From Magnetovibrio sp. (GTDB lineage Bacteria; Pseudomonadota; Alphaproteobacteria; Rhodospirillales; Magnetovibrionaceae), in contig NZ_DATCTF010000019.1 in NCBI RefSeq assembly GCF_036568125.1, forward strand, positions 124,001 through 188,000: a stretch of 64,000 nt of DNA, written 5' to 3'. Both the position numbers and the translations under genes were made by a program. Below are positions 37,017 through 44,855 of the stretch, one piece after another. Numbering within the stretch: position 1 is the first letter of the stretch; every line of letters starts with the position of its first letter. The notes below the pieces were generated by a model. That model made no database searches, was not told the DNA's origin, and worked only from the letters and a program-made list of their open reading frames with translations.

Positions 37017-39344
37017 ATGGCGAACGCCCTGGACCAAGCCGTAGAAACGGCTGCGGCTCAAAAGGACGTGCCCCTGCCCCAAGAAGGTGAGGGGAGTGTT
37101 TCTGTGTCCGACAACCAACGAGATACCCCGCCCGACACGCCCTCCAATCCTCCAAACGGCACCCAGGCCGGCACCACGGCCTCAGCCCCCCCCGCATCGA
37201 ACGGGGCTAAGGGCACAAACGGTGCTGAAAGCCCCCCAGCACCAGAAGGCAAAACGGAAAGCAAAGCGCCGGCCTCCAAGCCCAAAGGCAAATCCACAGG
37301 CATACCAGAGGCCGACCGCAACGCCCCGCAACCAGCGCTTGATCCGGCACAGTTCCCTCCCGTTGAGCTGAACGGGCGCTATCTCATCTACCCGTCCATG
37401 GCGTTGCCCGACTTGAATTCTCCGCAGGCGATGGCCTATGCGGTCGAGGATCGTCGTGAATCGGGCCGCCAATTGTTTGCCTTGATCTGTAAACCGGGTT
37501 TGCCGGTGCGCACCAGCCTGATGCGTGAACTCAAAGCCCAAAACATCAATGGCATGATCCCGATGGCCGATTTCGGCCCCGTGTTTTGGGGGCCCATCGA
37601 TCAAACCGCCGTGGCCATCGTCTTCGAGCGCCCTTTAGGCGGACGTTTTCTCGATACCTTCGGCGATCGCCCGCCAAGGGTCAGCGAATACGAACTCGCC
37701 AAACTGCTCATTGAACCCGTGGCGCATGCGATATCTGAACTGCAGGCGATTGATTTCGCCCATCGTGCCATTCGTCTCGACCATCTGTTTTTCATGGACA
37801 AGGAACGACGCGAACTGGTCGTCGGCGAATGCTTAAGCTCGCCACCCGGTTTCGACCAACCCATCATCTACGAACCCCTCAACCGCGCCTATGCGATGCC
37901 GTCGGGTCGGGGGTACGGCATGTCTTATGACGACATGTACGCCCTCGGCATCATGACTGTGTTCGCGTTGCTCGGCGTCAATCCGGTTGCACGACTAAGC
38001 GACGAAGAAATGTTGGCCGCGAAAGCCGAATTCGGTTCGTATCAATGTATGTGCGGCAATGAACGCATCCCGATGACGTTGATCGAACCGCTGCGCGGAC
38101 TGCTGTCCGACGAAGAGTTCGAGCGCTGGAACATGGAAGCGCTGGACCATTGGCTCAACGGCCAAAAGAAAACCCCTATTCAACGGCGCCCCGCGACCAA
38201 GCCCAAAACCCCCTTCAAGTTTGGCGGACGCGATCACATGACGACCCGCTCCATCGCCCACGCCTTTTCCAAGAATGTGCCCGAAGCGGTGAAAATCATC
38301 AAAAACGGCAAGCTTGACCAATGGGTGTCGTCGAGCCTGGGCGAAACTGCGCTTGCAGATTCGATTGTCGGCGTCATTGCCAACTGTAAGGTCAACGAAG
38401 GCTCACCCGACGGCGCGGACGATGTCTTGGTTTCTAAGGTGTGCATCCGCTTAGACCCACACGCCCCCATCCGTTACAAGAATTTTTCCTTTTTAACAGA
38501 TGGTTTTGGCGCGGCGTTGGCGGTCGAATACCTGCGCAAGGGCAATTTTCAAATTCCCGGTGAAATTCTCGCGCGCGACTTGATCAGTTTTTGGGTAGCC
38601 GCCCAGTCCGCCCGTACCCCTGACATCACATCCCAGGAACGCACGTTTCAAACCCTGCGCGGCTTCGCGAAAATCAACGAAATGGGTTATGGCATGGAAC
38701 GCTGTCTCTACGAGCTCAACCGTTCCTTACCCTGCCAAAGCGATCTCTTACGCACGACGTATGTCGATCACATCGACGATTTCATCACCGCGCTCGATCA
38801 AGTGGCGGATCATGTCGATACCCGATCACGCCCAATGGACAAGCACATCGCCGCATTTATCGCCACCCACTTCAAGTACGACATCGCGCCCCACCTCAAG
38901 GCGCTCAGCGACAAAAAGGAAGAAACGTCGCTGATCGGATTGCTGAGCCTATATGCTCTGATGCAGTGGCGCATGAAAATCCCGACGTTGTATGGATTGT
39001 CGAGCTGGCTGGGCGGTTTGCTCGCACCGGCGATTGGCACCTATCACAGCCGCACCACCCGGCGGCGTATCGAACAAGAAATTCCTGCCTTGGTCCGCCA
39101 GGGCAGTTTGCCGGAACTGTTCGATCTGATCGACAATGCCGAGCGGCGTCACGTGGACACAACCGAATTCGACGAAGCCCAAGTCGCATTCGCCCATGCC
39201 GAGGCCGAAATCGAAAGCATCGTTGGCGAGGGCGTTGACCAGAACAAAGCCGCCCTTCAAGTCGGCGAACGTGTAACCGCCACAATCTCGATCATCTTGT
39301 CGATGATCGCGACCGCCGTGATCATTTTTGTGCAAACCATGTGA
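37017..39344 (+). CDS. Membrane-anchored protein-kinase-like protein, probable pseudokinase
   Basis: A 775-aa protein. Residues 1-110 are a Pro/Ala/Thr/Ser-rich disordered arm. Residues about 120-385 read as a kinase fold: Lys159 (FALICKP) at the VAIK place, His249-Arg-Ala-Ile-Arg-Leu-Asp-His256 at the HRDLKPxN place, GEC (270-272) at the DFG place and DDMYALG (305-311) at the DxYSLG place. The catalytic Asp and the Mg-binding Asp are absent, so catalysis is unlikely. The rest is an unknown helical domain ending in one membrane helix (about 752-775). A membrane protein gene follows after 12 bp. Confidence 0.75.
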   Translation: MANALDQAVETAAAQKDVPLPQEGEGSVSVSDNQRDTPPDTPSNPPNGTQAGTTASAPPASNGAKGTNGAESPPAPEGKTESKAPASKPKGKSTGIPEADRNAPQPALDPAQFPPVELNGRYLIYPSMALPDLNSPQAMAYAVEDRRESGRQLFALICKPGLPVRTSLMRELKAQNINGMIPMADFGPVFWGPIDQTAVAIVFERPLGGRFLDTFGDRPPRVSEYELAKLLIEPVAHAISELQAIDFAHRAIRLDHLFFMDKERRELVVGECLSSPPGFDQPIIYEPLNRAYAMPSGRGYGMSYDDMYALGIMTVFALLGVNPVARLSDEEMLAAKAEFGSYQCMCGNERIPMTLIEPLRGLLSDEEFERWNMEALDHWLNGQKKTPIQRRPATKPKTPFKFGGRDHMTTRSIAHAFSKNVPEAVKIIKNGKLDQWVSSSLGETALADSIVGVIANCKVNEGSPDGADDVLVSKVCIRLDPHAPIRYKNFSFLTDGFGAALAVEYLRKGNFQIPGEILARDLISFWVAAQSARTPDITSQERTFQTLRGFAKINEMGYGMERCLYELNRSLPCQSDLLRTTYVDHIDDFITALDQVADHVDTRSRPMDKHIAAFIATHFKYDIAPHLKALSDKKEETSLIGLLSLYALMQWRMKIPTLYGLSSWLGGLLAPAIGTYHSRTTRRRIEQEIPALVRQGSLPELFDLIDNAERRHVDTTEFDEAQVAFAHAEAEIESIVGEGVDQNKAALQVGERVTATISIILSMIATAVIIFVQTM

Positions 39345-39356
39345 GGGATAACCACC

Positions 39357-39887
39357 ATGGCCATGCCAAAACAACCAACAGAAAATCAGGAAGAACGCCG
39401 TAAAAGAGGTCGTTCGAACCTCACCTGGTTCTTGCTGATTCTGACATTTCTCGGCGTGCTCGCAGGGCCGACAATGGTTGTCCTTTGTCTGGGGATGTTA
39501 CCGACCCTGGTAGCGTTGCTCACCGATCGTTCGAAACAGAAGAGCAACTCGCTGTGCGTTGGCTCGATCAATTTCATCGGCGTGTTTCCCTACATCATGG
39601 GCTTGTGGTCGGGAATCAACGACTTCAACGCTTCACTGGTGATCATCAGCGATTTTTTCAACCTATTGGTCATGTATTCTGCCGCTGCGTTCGGCTGGTT
39701 TCTGTTTCTCACCATGCCATCGATCATCAGCTCTTTCGTATTGGTCTTACAGCAGCGCAAGGTCGCGCAGCTGCGTGGCGAGCAAAAGGACTTGATCGAT
39801 GAGTGGGGCGCCGAAGTCGCCGCCATCGTCGAAGTGCAAAAGATGGAAAAAAAGGAACACCACATGGAACACGGCATGGAAATGTAA
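39357..39887 (+). CDS. Multi-span membrane protein paired with the pseudokinase
   Basis: A 176-aa protein with a basic N-terminus, three to four membrane helices (about 22-60, 68-85, 95-135) and a charged C-terminal helix ending in a His/Met-rich tail (EHHMEHGMEM). It starts 12 bp after the pseudokinase stop with GAGGGAT upstream, so the two are surely co-transcribed. No family recognised. The His/Met end could bind metal, but nothing else supports that. Confidence 0.7.
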   Translation: MAMPKQPTENQEERRKRGRSNLTWFLLILTFLGVLAGPTMVVLCLGMLPTLVALLTDRSKQKSNSLCVGSINFIGVFPYIMGLWSGINDFNASLVIISDFFNLLVMYSAAAFGWFLFLTMPSIISSFVLVLQQRKVAQLRGEQKDLIDEWGAEVAAIVEVQKMEKKEHHMEHGMEM

Positions 39888-39927
39888 ACCCAGCCTTGTC
39901 CCTTCCCCCGGTTCGGTCCAAATAAAA

Positions 39928-39960
39928 CAAGCCGCCGTAGAGATCCTCTACGGCGGCTTG
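39928..39960 (-). terminator. Terminator between the pseudokinase operon and rpoH
   Basis: A 15-bp perfect stem CAAGCCGCCGTAGAG with a 3-nt loop. On the minus strand it is followed by TTTTATTT, so it mainly ends rpoH; on the plus strand it can stop the convergent operon. Confidence 0.85.
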
Positions 39961-40041
39961 CTCGGTCAGTGGTCTTGATGACGCAATATGAGAGGGAGGA
40001 CCACCTTCCGGTATCTGAGCCCAACGTGCAGTCGTTTGCGT

Positions 40042-40944
40042 TTATGCCATTATGTTTTGTTGGATCATGGCGTTCTTGACGGACTTTTGCAGTTTTTCAA
40101 ACGCCCGAACTTCGATCTGGCGCACGCGCTCACGAGAAATGCCAAACGACTTGGAGAGATTTTCCAGCGTGGCCGGCGTGTCCTTTAAGCGACGTTCGGT
40201 GAGAATCGTTCGCTCGCGTTCCGACAATCCCTTCATCGCGCCTTTCAGCAAACTGCGGCGGCGAATGAGTTCTTGGAACTCGGCCAGCTGATCTTCTTGG
40301 CTGTCGCGATCGTCTTCCAACCAATCTTGCCACTGCTCTTCGCCGTCCATGCGCACGGTGGCGTTGAGCGAGCTGTCAGGCCCACCCAAACGGCGGTTCA
40401 TGTTGATCACTTCGGTTTCCGAAACGCCCAGGCGTTCGGAAATCTTGGTCACGTGCTCGGGGCTGAGGTCGCCATCTTCGTAAGCCTGCATCTGGCCTTT
40501 GAGGCGACGCAAGTTGAAAAACAGTTTTTTCTGGGCCGCGGTGGTGCCCATCTTGACCAACGACCACGAGTGCAAGATGTATTCCTGAATGGCGGCGCGA
40601 ATCCACCACATCGCATAAGTGGCGAGGCGGAAGCCGCGATCGGGGTCGAAGCGTTGAACCGCCTGCATCATGCCGACGTTGCCTTCCGAGATCAGCTCGG
40701 CGAGCGGCAAACCGTAACCGCGATACCCCATGGCGATTTTTGCCACCAGACGCAAATGGCTGGTGACCATCTGATGCGCGGCATCTTCGTCACCATGTTT
40801 TGCCCAAGCGATCGACAGCTGCTGCTCCTGCTCGAGGGTCAGCATCGGAAACTTGCGGATTTCTTGCAAATATCGCGTGAGATTTTGTTCCGGCGAAATT
40901 TCAAGTTTCGGCAAAGTATTGGCTTTATCGCTCGTCGCACTCAT
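40042..40944 (-). CDS. rpoH: RNA polymerase sigma-32 (heat shock) factor
   Basis: A 300-aa sigma-70-family factor. Region 2 has the HLRLVAKIAMGYRGYGLP and AMWWIRAAIQEYILHSW core. The RpoH box QKKLFFNLR lies at 138-146, which marks the heat-shock group. Region 4 ends with SRERVRQIEVRAFEKLQ. Full length. Convergent with the pseudokinase operon. Stability is usually set by DnaK and FtsH via the RpoH region. Confidence 0.97.
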   Translation of the reverse strand: MSATSDKANTLPKLEISPEQNLTRYLQEIRKFPMLTLEQEQQLSIAWAKHGDEDAAHQMVTSHLRLVAKIAMGYRGYGLPLAELISEGNVGMMQAVQRFDPDRGFRLATYAMWWIRAAIQEYILHSWSLVKMGTTAAQKKLFFNLRRLKGQMQAYEDGDLSPEHVTKISERLGVSETEVINMNRRLGGPDSSLNATVRMDGEEQWQDWLEDDRDSQEDQLAEFQELIRRRSLLKGAMKGLSERERTILTERRLKDTPATLENLSKSFGISRERVRQIEVRAFEKLQKSVKNAMIQQNIMA

Positions 40945-41062
40945 CGCATCAATCTCCCTAATCTCTATCGCCTGAGGTCTTGCTGCTTTGGGCTCATAAT
41001 ATACAACCCAGCGGTGGCCGCCTCATCAATACCATAGTAGAATACTCGGGATTGAATGCATG

Positions 41063-42052
41063 TCAAACTTTTTCTAATTCACACATTATCTCTTTGATAA
41101 ATAATGGTATTTTCTTTTTGTTCAGTACGCGAAGCCCCGTTCTGGGATGGGTAAAACCAAGTTCAAAGGCATACAATGCCTGATGATCGAGCGCATCGAC
41201 GCGCGCGCGTGCGGCATCATTCAACAAACTGCGCCTTGATCGCCCTCCACCACCATACAAGGGGTCGCCGATCAAAGGGTGGCCGATGGAGGTCAAGTGC
41301 ACACGAATCTGGTGTGTACGCCCGGTCGCCAAGCGACATTCCACCAGTGAAGCCACCGTTCCGAAGGCCTTGAGCACTTTGTAACGCGTCAATGCGTATT
41401 TCCCGCCCCGTTCCACCACGGCCATCTTCTTGCGGTTTTGCGGTGAACGGCCGATGTGGCCTTCGATTTCACCGGCAAGCGGCTTGGGCACCCCCCACAC
41501 CAACGCGTAATAAGCCCGATCCAAGGAATGGTCGGCGAATTGTTCGCTGAGGCTGGTGTGGGCGGCATCGTTCTTCGCCGCGACCATCAACCCGCCCGTG
41601 CCCTTGTCCAAACGATGCACGATGCCCGGCCGGGCCACCCCGCCAATGCCCGACAGGCTGCCCTTGCAATGCGCCAGCAAGGCGTTGACCAAGGTACCGT
41701 CGGCATTGCCTGCGGCGGGATGAACCACCAGCCCCGGCGGCTTGTCGATCACGATGACGTCGTCGTCTTCGTACACCACGTCGAGCGGGATGTTCTGGGC
41801 TTCGGGCTCGGCCGCAACGGCGGGTGGCACGCAGATGATGTAGACGTCACCGACGCGGGCTTTTTTCTTCCCATCCATGACCGCCGCACCGTCCAGATCG
41901 CCGACGAAGACGTGGCCATCTTCCATCAAACCCTTGAGGCGCGCGCGCGAAAGTCCCTCGACCTCCTCGCTCAGCAGCTTGTCCAAACGCATCCCGGCCT
42001 TGTTTTCATGTACGTGAACGGTGTATGTCGTCTCGCAGGTGATTTTTTTCAT
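41063..42052 (-). CDS. rluD: RluA-family 23S rRNA pseudouridine synthase (RluD-like)
   Basis: A 329-aa enzyme with an N-terminal S4 RNA-binding domain (MRLDKLLSEE) and the RluA catalytic domain. Catalytic Asp149 is in VHRLDKGTGG, followed by YYALVWG and GRTHQIRVHL. It probably modifies helix 69. The frame runs on upstream by 92 codons, but ATG 42052 gives the family start and the extension overlaps the divergent gene. Confidence 0.93.
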   Translation of the reverse strand: MKKITCETTYTVHVHENKAGMRLDKLLSEEVEGLSRARLKGLMEDGHVFVGDLDGAAVMDGKKKARVGDVYIICVPPAVAAEPEAQNIPLDVVYEDDDVIVIDKPPGLVVHPAAGNADGTLVNALLAHCKGSLSGIGGVARPGIVHRLDKGTGGLMVAAKNDAAHTSLSEQFADHSLDRAYYALVWGVPKPLAGEIEGHIGRSPQNRKKMAVVERGGKYALTRYKVLKAFGTVASLVECRLATGRTHQIRVHLTSIGHPLIGDPLYGGGGRSRRSLLNDAARARVDALDHQALYAFELGFTHPRTGLRVLNKKKIPLFIKEIMCELEKV

Positions 42053-42079
42053 AGTTGAGCAACGAAGCGGATTTGGATC

Positions 42080-42445
42080 ATGGCGGTGGCAAAGGCCCTG
42101 GTGATTGTGATGAGTTTTCTCATCGCGGTGTTGATGGGATTGATTATCTACGGATTCTATCAGAAATCTCAGAATCCGAATTATAAGATGTTCCGCGCCG
42201 ACGATACGCCTGTTGTGCAAGCGGATGCAACGCCGCCTGCTCAGCCGGCGCCCCAGGCGAACGTCGGAACGAGTTTCGGCGAAGTCTCGCTTGATCTGCC
42301 CGCCACCGCGCGGGTGATTTCCGCGCAAGCCAACGCCAACCGTCTGGTTCTGGTCATCGCGCGTAACGGTGAAACCGCCGACCTGGTCGCCGTAGTGGAC
42401 CTAAATTCCGGCAAAGTCCTGGGACGCGTCAAAACGGCCCCCTGA
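42080..42445 (+). CDS. Membrane-anchored protein with periplasmic C-terminal domain, unknown
   Basis: A 121-aa protein: one N-terminal membrane helix (about 5-27), a Pro/Ala/Gln linker (about 46-62) and a small beta-rich domain ending VDLNSGKVLGRVKTAP. This layout is common next to rluD in alphaproteobacteria (often listed as a domain of unknown function). Divergent from rluD; the two starts are 27 bp apart, so they share a promoter region. Confidence 0.75.
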   Translation: MAVAKALVIVMSFLIAVLMGLIIYGFYQKSQNPNYKMFRADDTPVVQADATPPAQPAPQANVGTSFGEVSLDLPATARVISAQANANRLVLVIARNGETADLVAVVDLNSGKVLGRVKTAP

Positions 42446-42465
42446 ACCTCGACCTATAAGAGTGG

Positions 42466-42912
42466 GTGATGATCCATTTCAGCCCCAGCCAGCTCCAAGA
42501 GATCCGCGCCCATGCCGAGCGCGCCTATCCTTTCGAGTGCTGCGGTCTGCTGGTCGGCACCCGCGGCGGCGGCGATAGCGTCACCGTCACCCGTGTGGTG
42601 AGCAGCGACAACGTGCGCATCGATGCCGACGGCAGCGGTGGCCGCGACCGTTTCGAGATCGATCCGCAGGTGCGTTTCGATGTCATGCACGCGCTCAGAG
42701 GTACGGACGAAGACATCGTCGGCCATTACCATTCCCATCCCGATCATCCGGCCGAGCCCTCCGTCCACGATATCGCCATGGCGTTCGAACCGGATATGGT
42801 GTGGTTGATCGTCTCGGTGGTCCAAGGACAAAGCCGCGATGCCCGTGCCTGGAAACTCAACCGCGACAGCGACGCGGTGAACGACGTCACTCTGATCGTC
42901 GAACAGGGGTGA
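42466..42912 (+). CDS. M67 (Mov34/JAMM) family peptidase
   Basis: A 148-aa JAB-domain metalloprotease. The JAMM site is complete: Glu24 (FECCGLL), His89 and His91 (HSHP), Ser99 and Asp102 (SVHD), i.e. H-x-H-x7-S-x2-D. Bacterial relatives act on ubiquitin-like sulfur-carrier proteins or Cys-carrier fusions (Mec+). No such carrier gene is next to it here. GTGGGTG precedes the two Met codons; either may be the start. Confidence 0.9.
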   Translation: MMIHFSPSQLQEIRAHAERAYPFECCGLLVGTRGGGDSVTVTRVVSSDNVRIDADGSGGRDRFEIDPQVRFDVMHALRGTDEDIVGHYHSHPDHPAEPSVHDIAMAFEPDMVWLIVSVVQGQSRDARAWKLNRDSDAVNDVTLIVEQG

Positions 42913-42972
42913 TCGGCGAAAACAGTTGATCGTGCCCCCAAGGGGCCGTATATCTGCCACTTACTTGGCTGG

Positions 42973-43048
42973 GTCCCCTTCGTCTAGAGGCCTAGGACAC
43001 CGCCCTCTCACGGCGGCAACAGGGGTTCGAATCCCCTAGGGGATGCCA
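42973..43048 (+). tRNA. tRNA-Glu (anticodon CUC), CCA encoded
   Basis: A 76-nt tRNA almost identical in layout to E. coli tRNA-Glu: GUCCCCU/AGGGGAU acceptor, anticodon CTC in CCGCCCTCTCACGGCGG (17 nt), T-loop GGTTCGAATCC and an encoded CCA. A foreign-looking region begins right after its 3' end, so it is the likely attachment site. Confidence 0.97.
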
Positions 43049-43446
43049 AATATTTCAATGACTTACATGTCACACTCCAAAAATTTAGGTAACTTTTAGG
43101 TAATAAACCTGTGTGCACTCACGCGCACATGGTGAAACTTGAAATGTCTTGAGCGGCCCCAGGCGTACATAACTAAGAGTGCGCCGGATGAGCTGTTGAT
43201 CCTGGCCAGATAGTCATCAGCACGCCTTTTCCGCAAAACAAACCCTTCGCCCATAAAAACTGTCCTAAGCCGACGGTTCCCTAAGGTAGAACGAACTTGA
43301 TGGTCAATCGCAGGATCGAAAGAGTAGGTTAGGAAGGCTACCGGCAGCCCCATCTCTGCCATAGATGCCTCTTGAGACTACGCCAGTGGCACAAAGGCTA
43401 CACACTCTATTCTGGCTAGAGTTATCCTCAAGAAAATTTAGGAGGC
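43049..43446. other. Left end of the element; no confident gene
   Basis: About 400 bp. A minus-strand frame at 43096-43362 (88 aa, starts MAEMGLPVAFLTYSF, AGAGG upstream) has somewhat protein-like composition but no recognised family; it may be a decayed gene. If an attL core exists it should lie here next to the tRNA end. Confidence 0.4.
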
Positions 43447-44163
43447 ATGTCGTTGGTTTTTCAAAATATCCATTTTGTTCAACCCTTACCGAATTGGAAG
43501 CTGGGTGTTGAATACGAAAATATTCGAGGGCTTCGAAGTCGTGAGCTTGCGTGGCAATTTTTGCGGAGAAACCCAGCATACCGTTCTGACTACGAAGCCT
43601 GGAAAACCGTTTATGAAGAAGCCCCATTACAGGCAAAAGAGATTGAAATAAATTTATGCGAAAAATATGGAATAGCGACAAGGCCAGGCGACCTCCGGCC
43701 AAACCTTGGTCTTGCTAACCCTCATTTTTTTGTGCCTTCACCATTTTTCACGGTTGAAGATAAGCGAGTGACACCCGTTGTCCTAACGCGTTGGCCATCA
43801 CCGGACAGGCCTCAGAAATATAATCGCGTGCCAGAAGTGCCAGAAGAACCATGCATTGATATCCGTATGTATGCTCACTCCCCCTTCTCTTACCAACAAA
43901 AGCAATTGAAAAAAATATTTGATAGCTTTGTCAATCTGGCTGAAGAAAGCCGGAGGCAAATTGATGATACTTACATTGAGTATTTACGTATTTTGGATGG
44001 GGTACATATCGGTGCAACGATTAAGGAGATAGCGAATCATTTAGGGCAAAAGACTGATTTCAAAGATAACCTTTACAATAGGTATAGTAAAAAGAAGAAG
44101 CGTGCCGTTCAGATTATGGAGTGTGATTACGTAAAGATTGCCAATAATTATACACGTAGGTGA
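43447..44163 (+). CDS. DUF6499/DUF2285-type regulator of a mobile element
   Basis: A 238-aa protein. The start (NWKLGVEYENI, then LAWQFLRRNPAYRSDYEAW) is the DUF6499 pattern found in alphaproteobacterial integrative elements, where such proteins are usually annotated as transcriptional regulators. The C-terminus (IGATIKEIANHLG) has a helix-turn-helix-like look, as in DUF2285. AGGAGG ends 1 nt before the ATG, too close. A TTG at codon 3 (43453) would have correct spacing and may be the true start. Confidence 0.75.
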   Translation: MSLVFQNIHFVQPLPNWKLGVEYENIRGLRSRELAWQFLRRNPAYRSDYEAWKTVYEEAPLQAKEIEINLCEKYGIATRPGDLRPNLGLANPHFFVPSPFFTVEDKRVTPVVLTRWPSPDRPQKYNRVPEVPEEPCIDIRMYAHSPFSYQQKQLKKIFDSFVNLAEESRRQIDDTYIEYLRILDGVHIGATIKEIANHLGQKTDFKDNLYNRYSKKKKRAVQIMECDYVKIANNYTRR

Positions 44164-44291
44164 AGTGGCATAAATTTACGTTTGGGAAAATAGCCGTACC
44201 CATGCCTATTTTCCGATGACGACAAACTCAGCTTGCCTAATTGTTGCTTTGTTCGATTTGTGTCAATGCAACGTTATTTTAGGTGAGAGAT

Positions 44292-44504
44292 ATGACGAAT
44301 GGTCGAAACCAGGAACCAGTATATGCTTTTACAATTGATGAATTTTGCACCGCTCATGGCGGAATAAGCCGTACTCACTTTTATGAATTGAAGAGAACGG
44401 GGCGGGGGCCGACCGAGATGAAAGTTGGTGGGCGTCGATTGATATCCGTCGAGGCGGCAGCGGAATGGCGTCGTCGCATGGAGCACGTCGACGGGGAGGC
44501 CTGA
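44292..44504 (+). CDS. AlpA-like helix-turn-helix excisionase/regulator
   Basis: A 70-aa winged MerR-type HTH protein. The pattern FTIDEFCTAHGGISRTHFYELKRTG (read as FTIDEFCTAHG plus SRTHFYELKRTG), then GRRLISVEAAAEWRRRM, is that of excisionase/AlpA proteins of integrative elements. The ORF begins three codons earlier; ATG 44292 (MTNGRN) after GGTGAGAG is chosen. It overlaps nothing and precedes the MobC-like gene by 1 bp. Confidence 0.8.
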   Translation: MTNGRNQEPVYAFTIDEFCTAHGGISRTHFYELKRTGRGPTEMKVGGRRLISVEAAAEWRRRMEHVDGEA

Positions 44505-44505
44505 G

Positions 44506-44853
44506 ATGAGTGTTAAAAACTGTTCTGTCACGTTCAAAATGTCCCAGGCTGACCTTGAAAAACTCGATCAACGTCTGCGGAAATTAGGCTTTAGAACCAG
44601 AAGTCCCTACTTGCGACATCTTATTCAAGTCGCGAACCAGCAAGGTGAGGCGCAAGGGAAACTGATCAACCCGGTCATTATATCGGATTTCTGCCTTCAA
44701 CTCCGCCGAATGAATTCAGCGCTTATGAAGGCGCTGACTTTGGGCTCAACATCTCAGGACCAAGGAACTGGTGAGGGGTTATCCACTGCTGTGCAGGATA
44801 CACAAGTCCTGATGCGAAAAGTTTACAAGGCCATCAACGGCCCTAAGGTCTGA
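44506..44853 (+). CDS. MobC-like relaxosome accessory protein
   Basis: A 115-aa basic protein. The N-terminal VTFKMSQADLEKLDQRLRKLGFRTRSPYLRHL is a ribbon-helix-helix-like fold typical of plasmid MobC/MbeC proteins that help the relaxase bind oriT (read as KMSQADLEKLDQRL and RSPYLRHL). It follows the AlpA-like gene directly and converges with the relaxase with only 2 bp between stops, an unusual orientation since mobC normally runs with the relaxase. Confidence 0.65.
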   Translation: MSVKNCSVTFKMSQADLEKLDQRLRKLGFRTRSPYLRHLIQVANQQGEAQGKLINPVIISDFCLQLRRMNSALMKALTLGSTSQDQGTGEGLSTAVQDTQVLMRKVYKAINGPKV

Positions 44854-44855
44854 CC

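Noticed and set aside
43304-43702. A 132-codon minus-strand frame overlapping the DUF6499-like gene
   Set aside because: Overlaps a better-supported plus-strand gene and has no ribosome site or known pattern.
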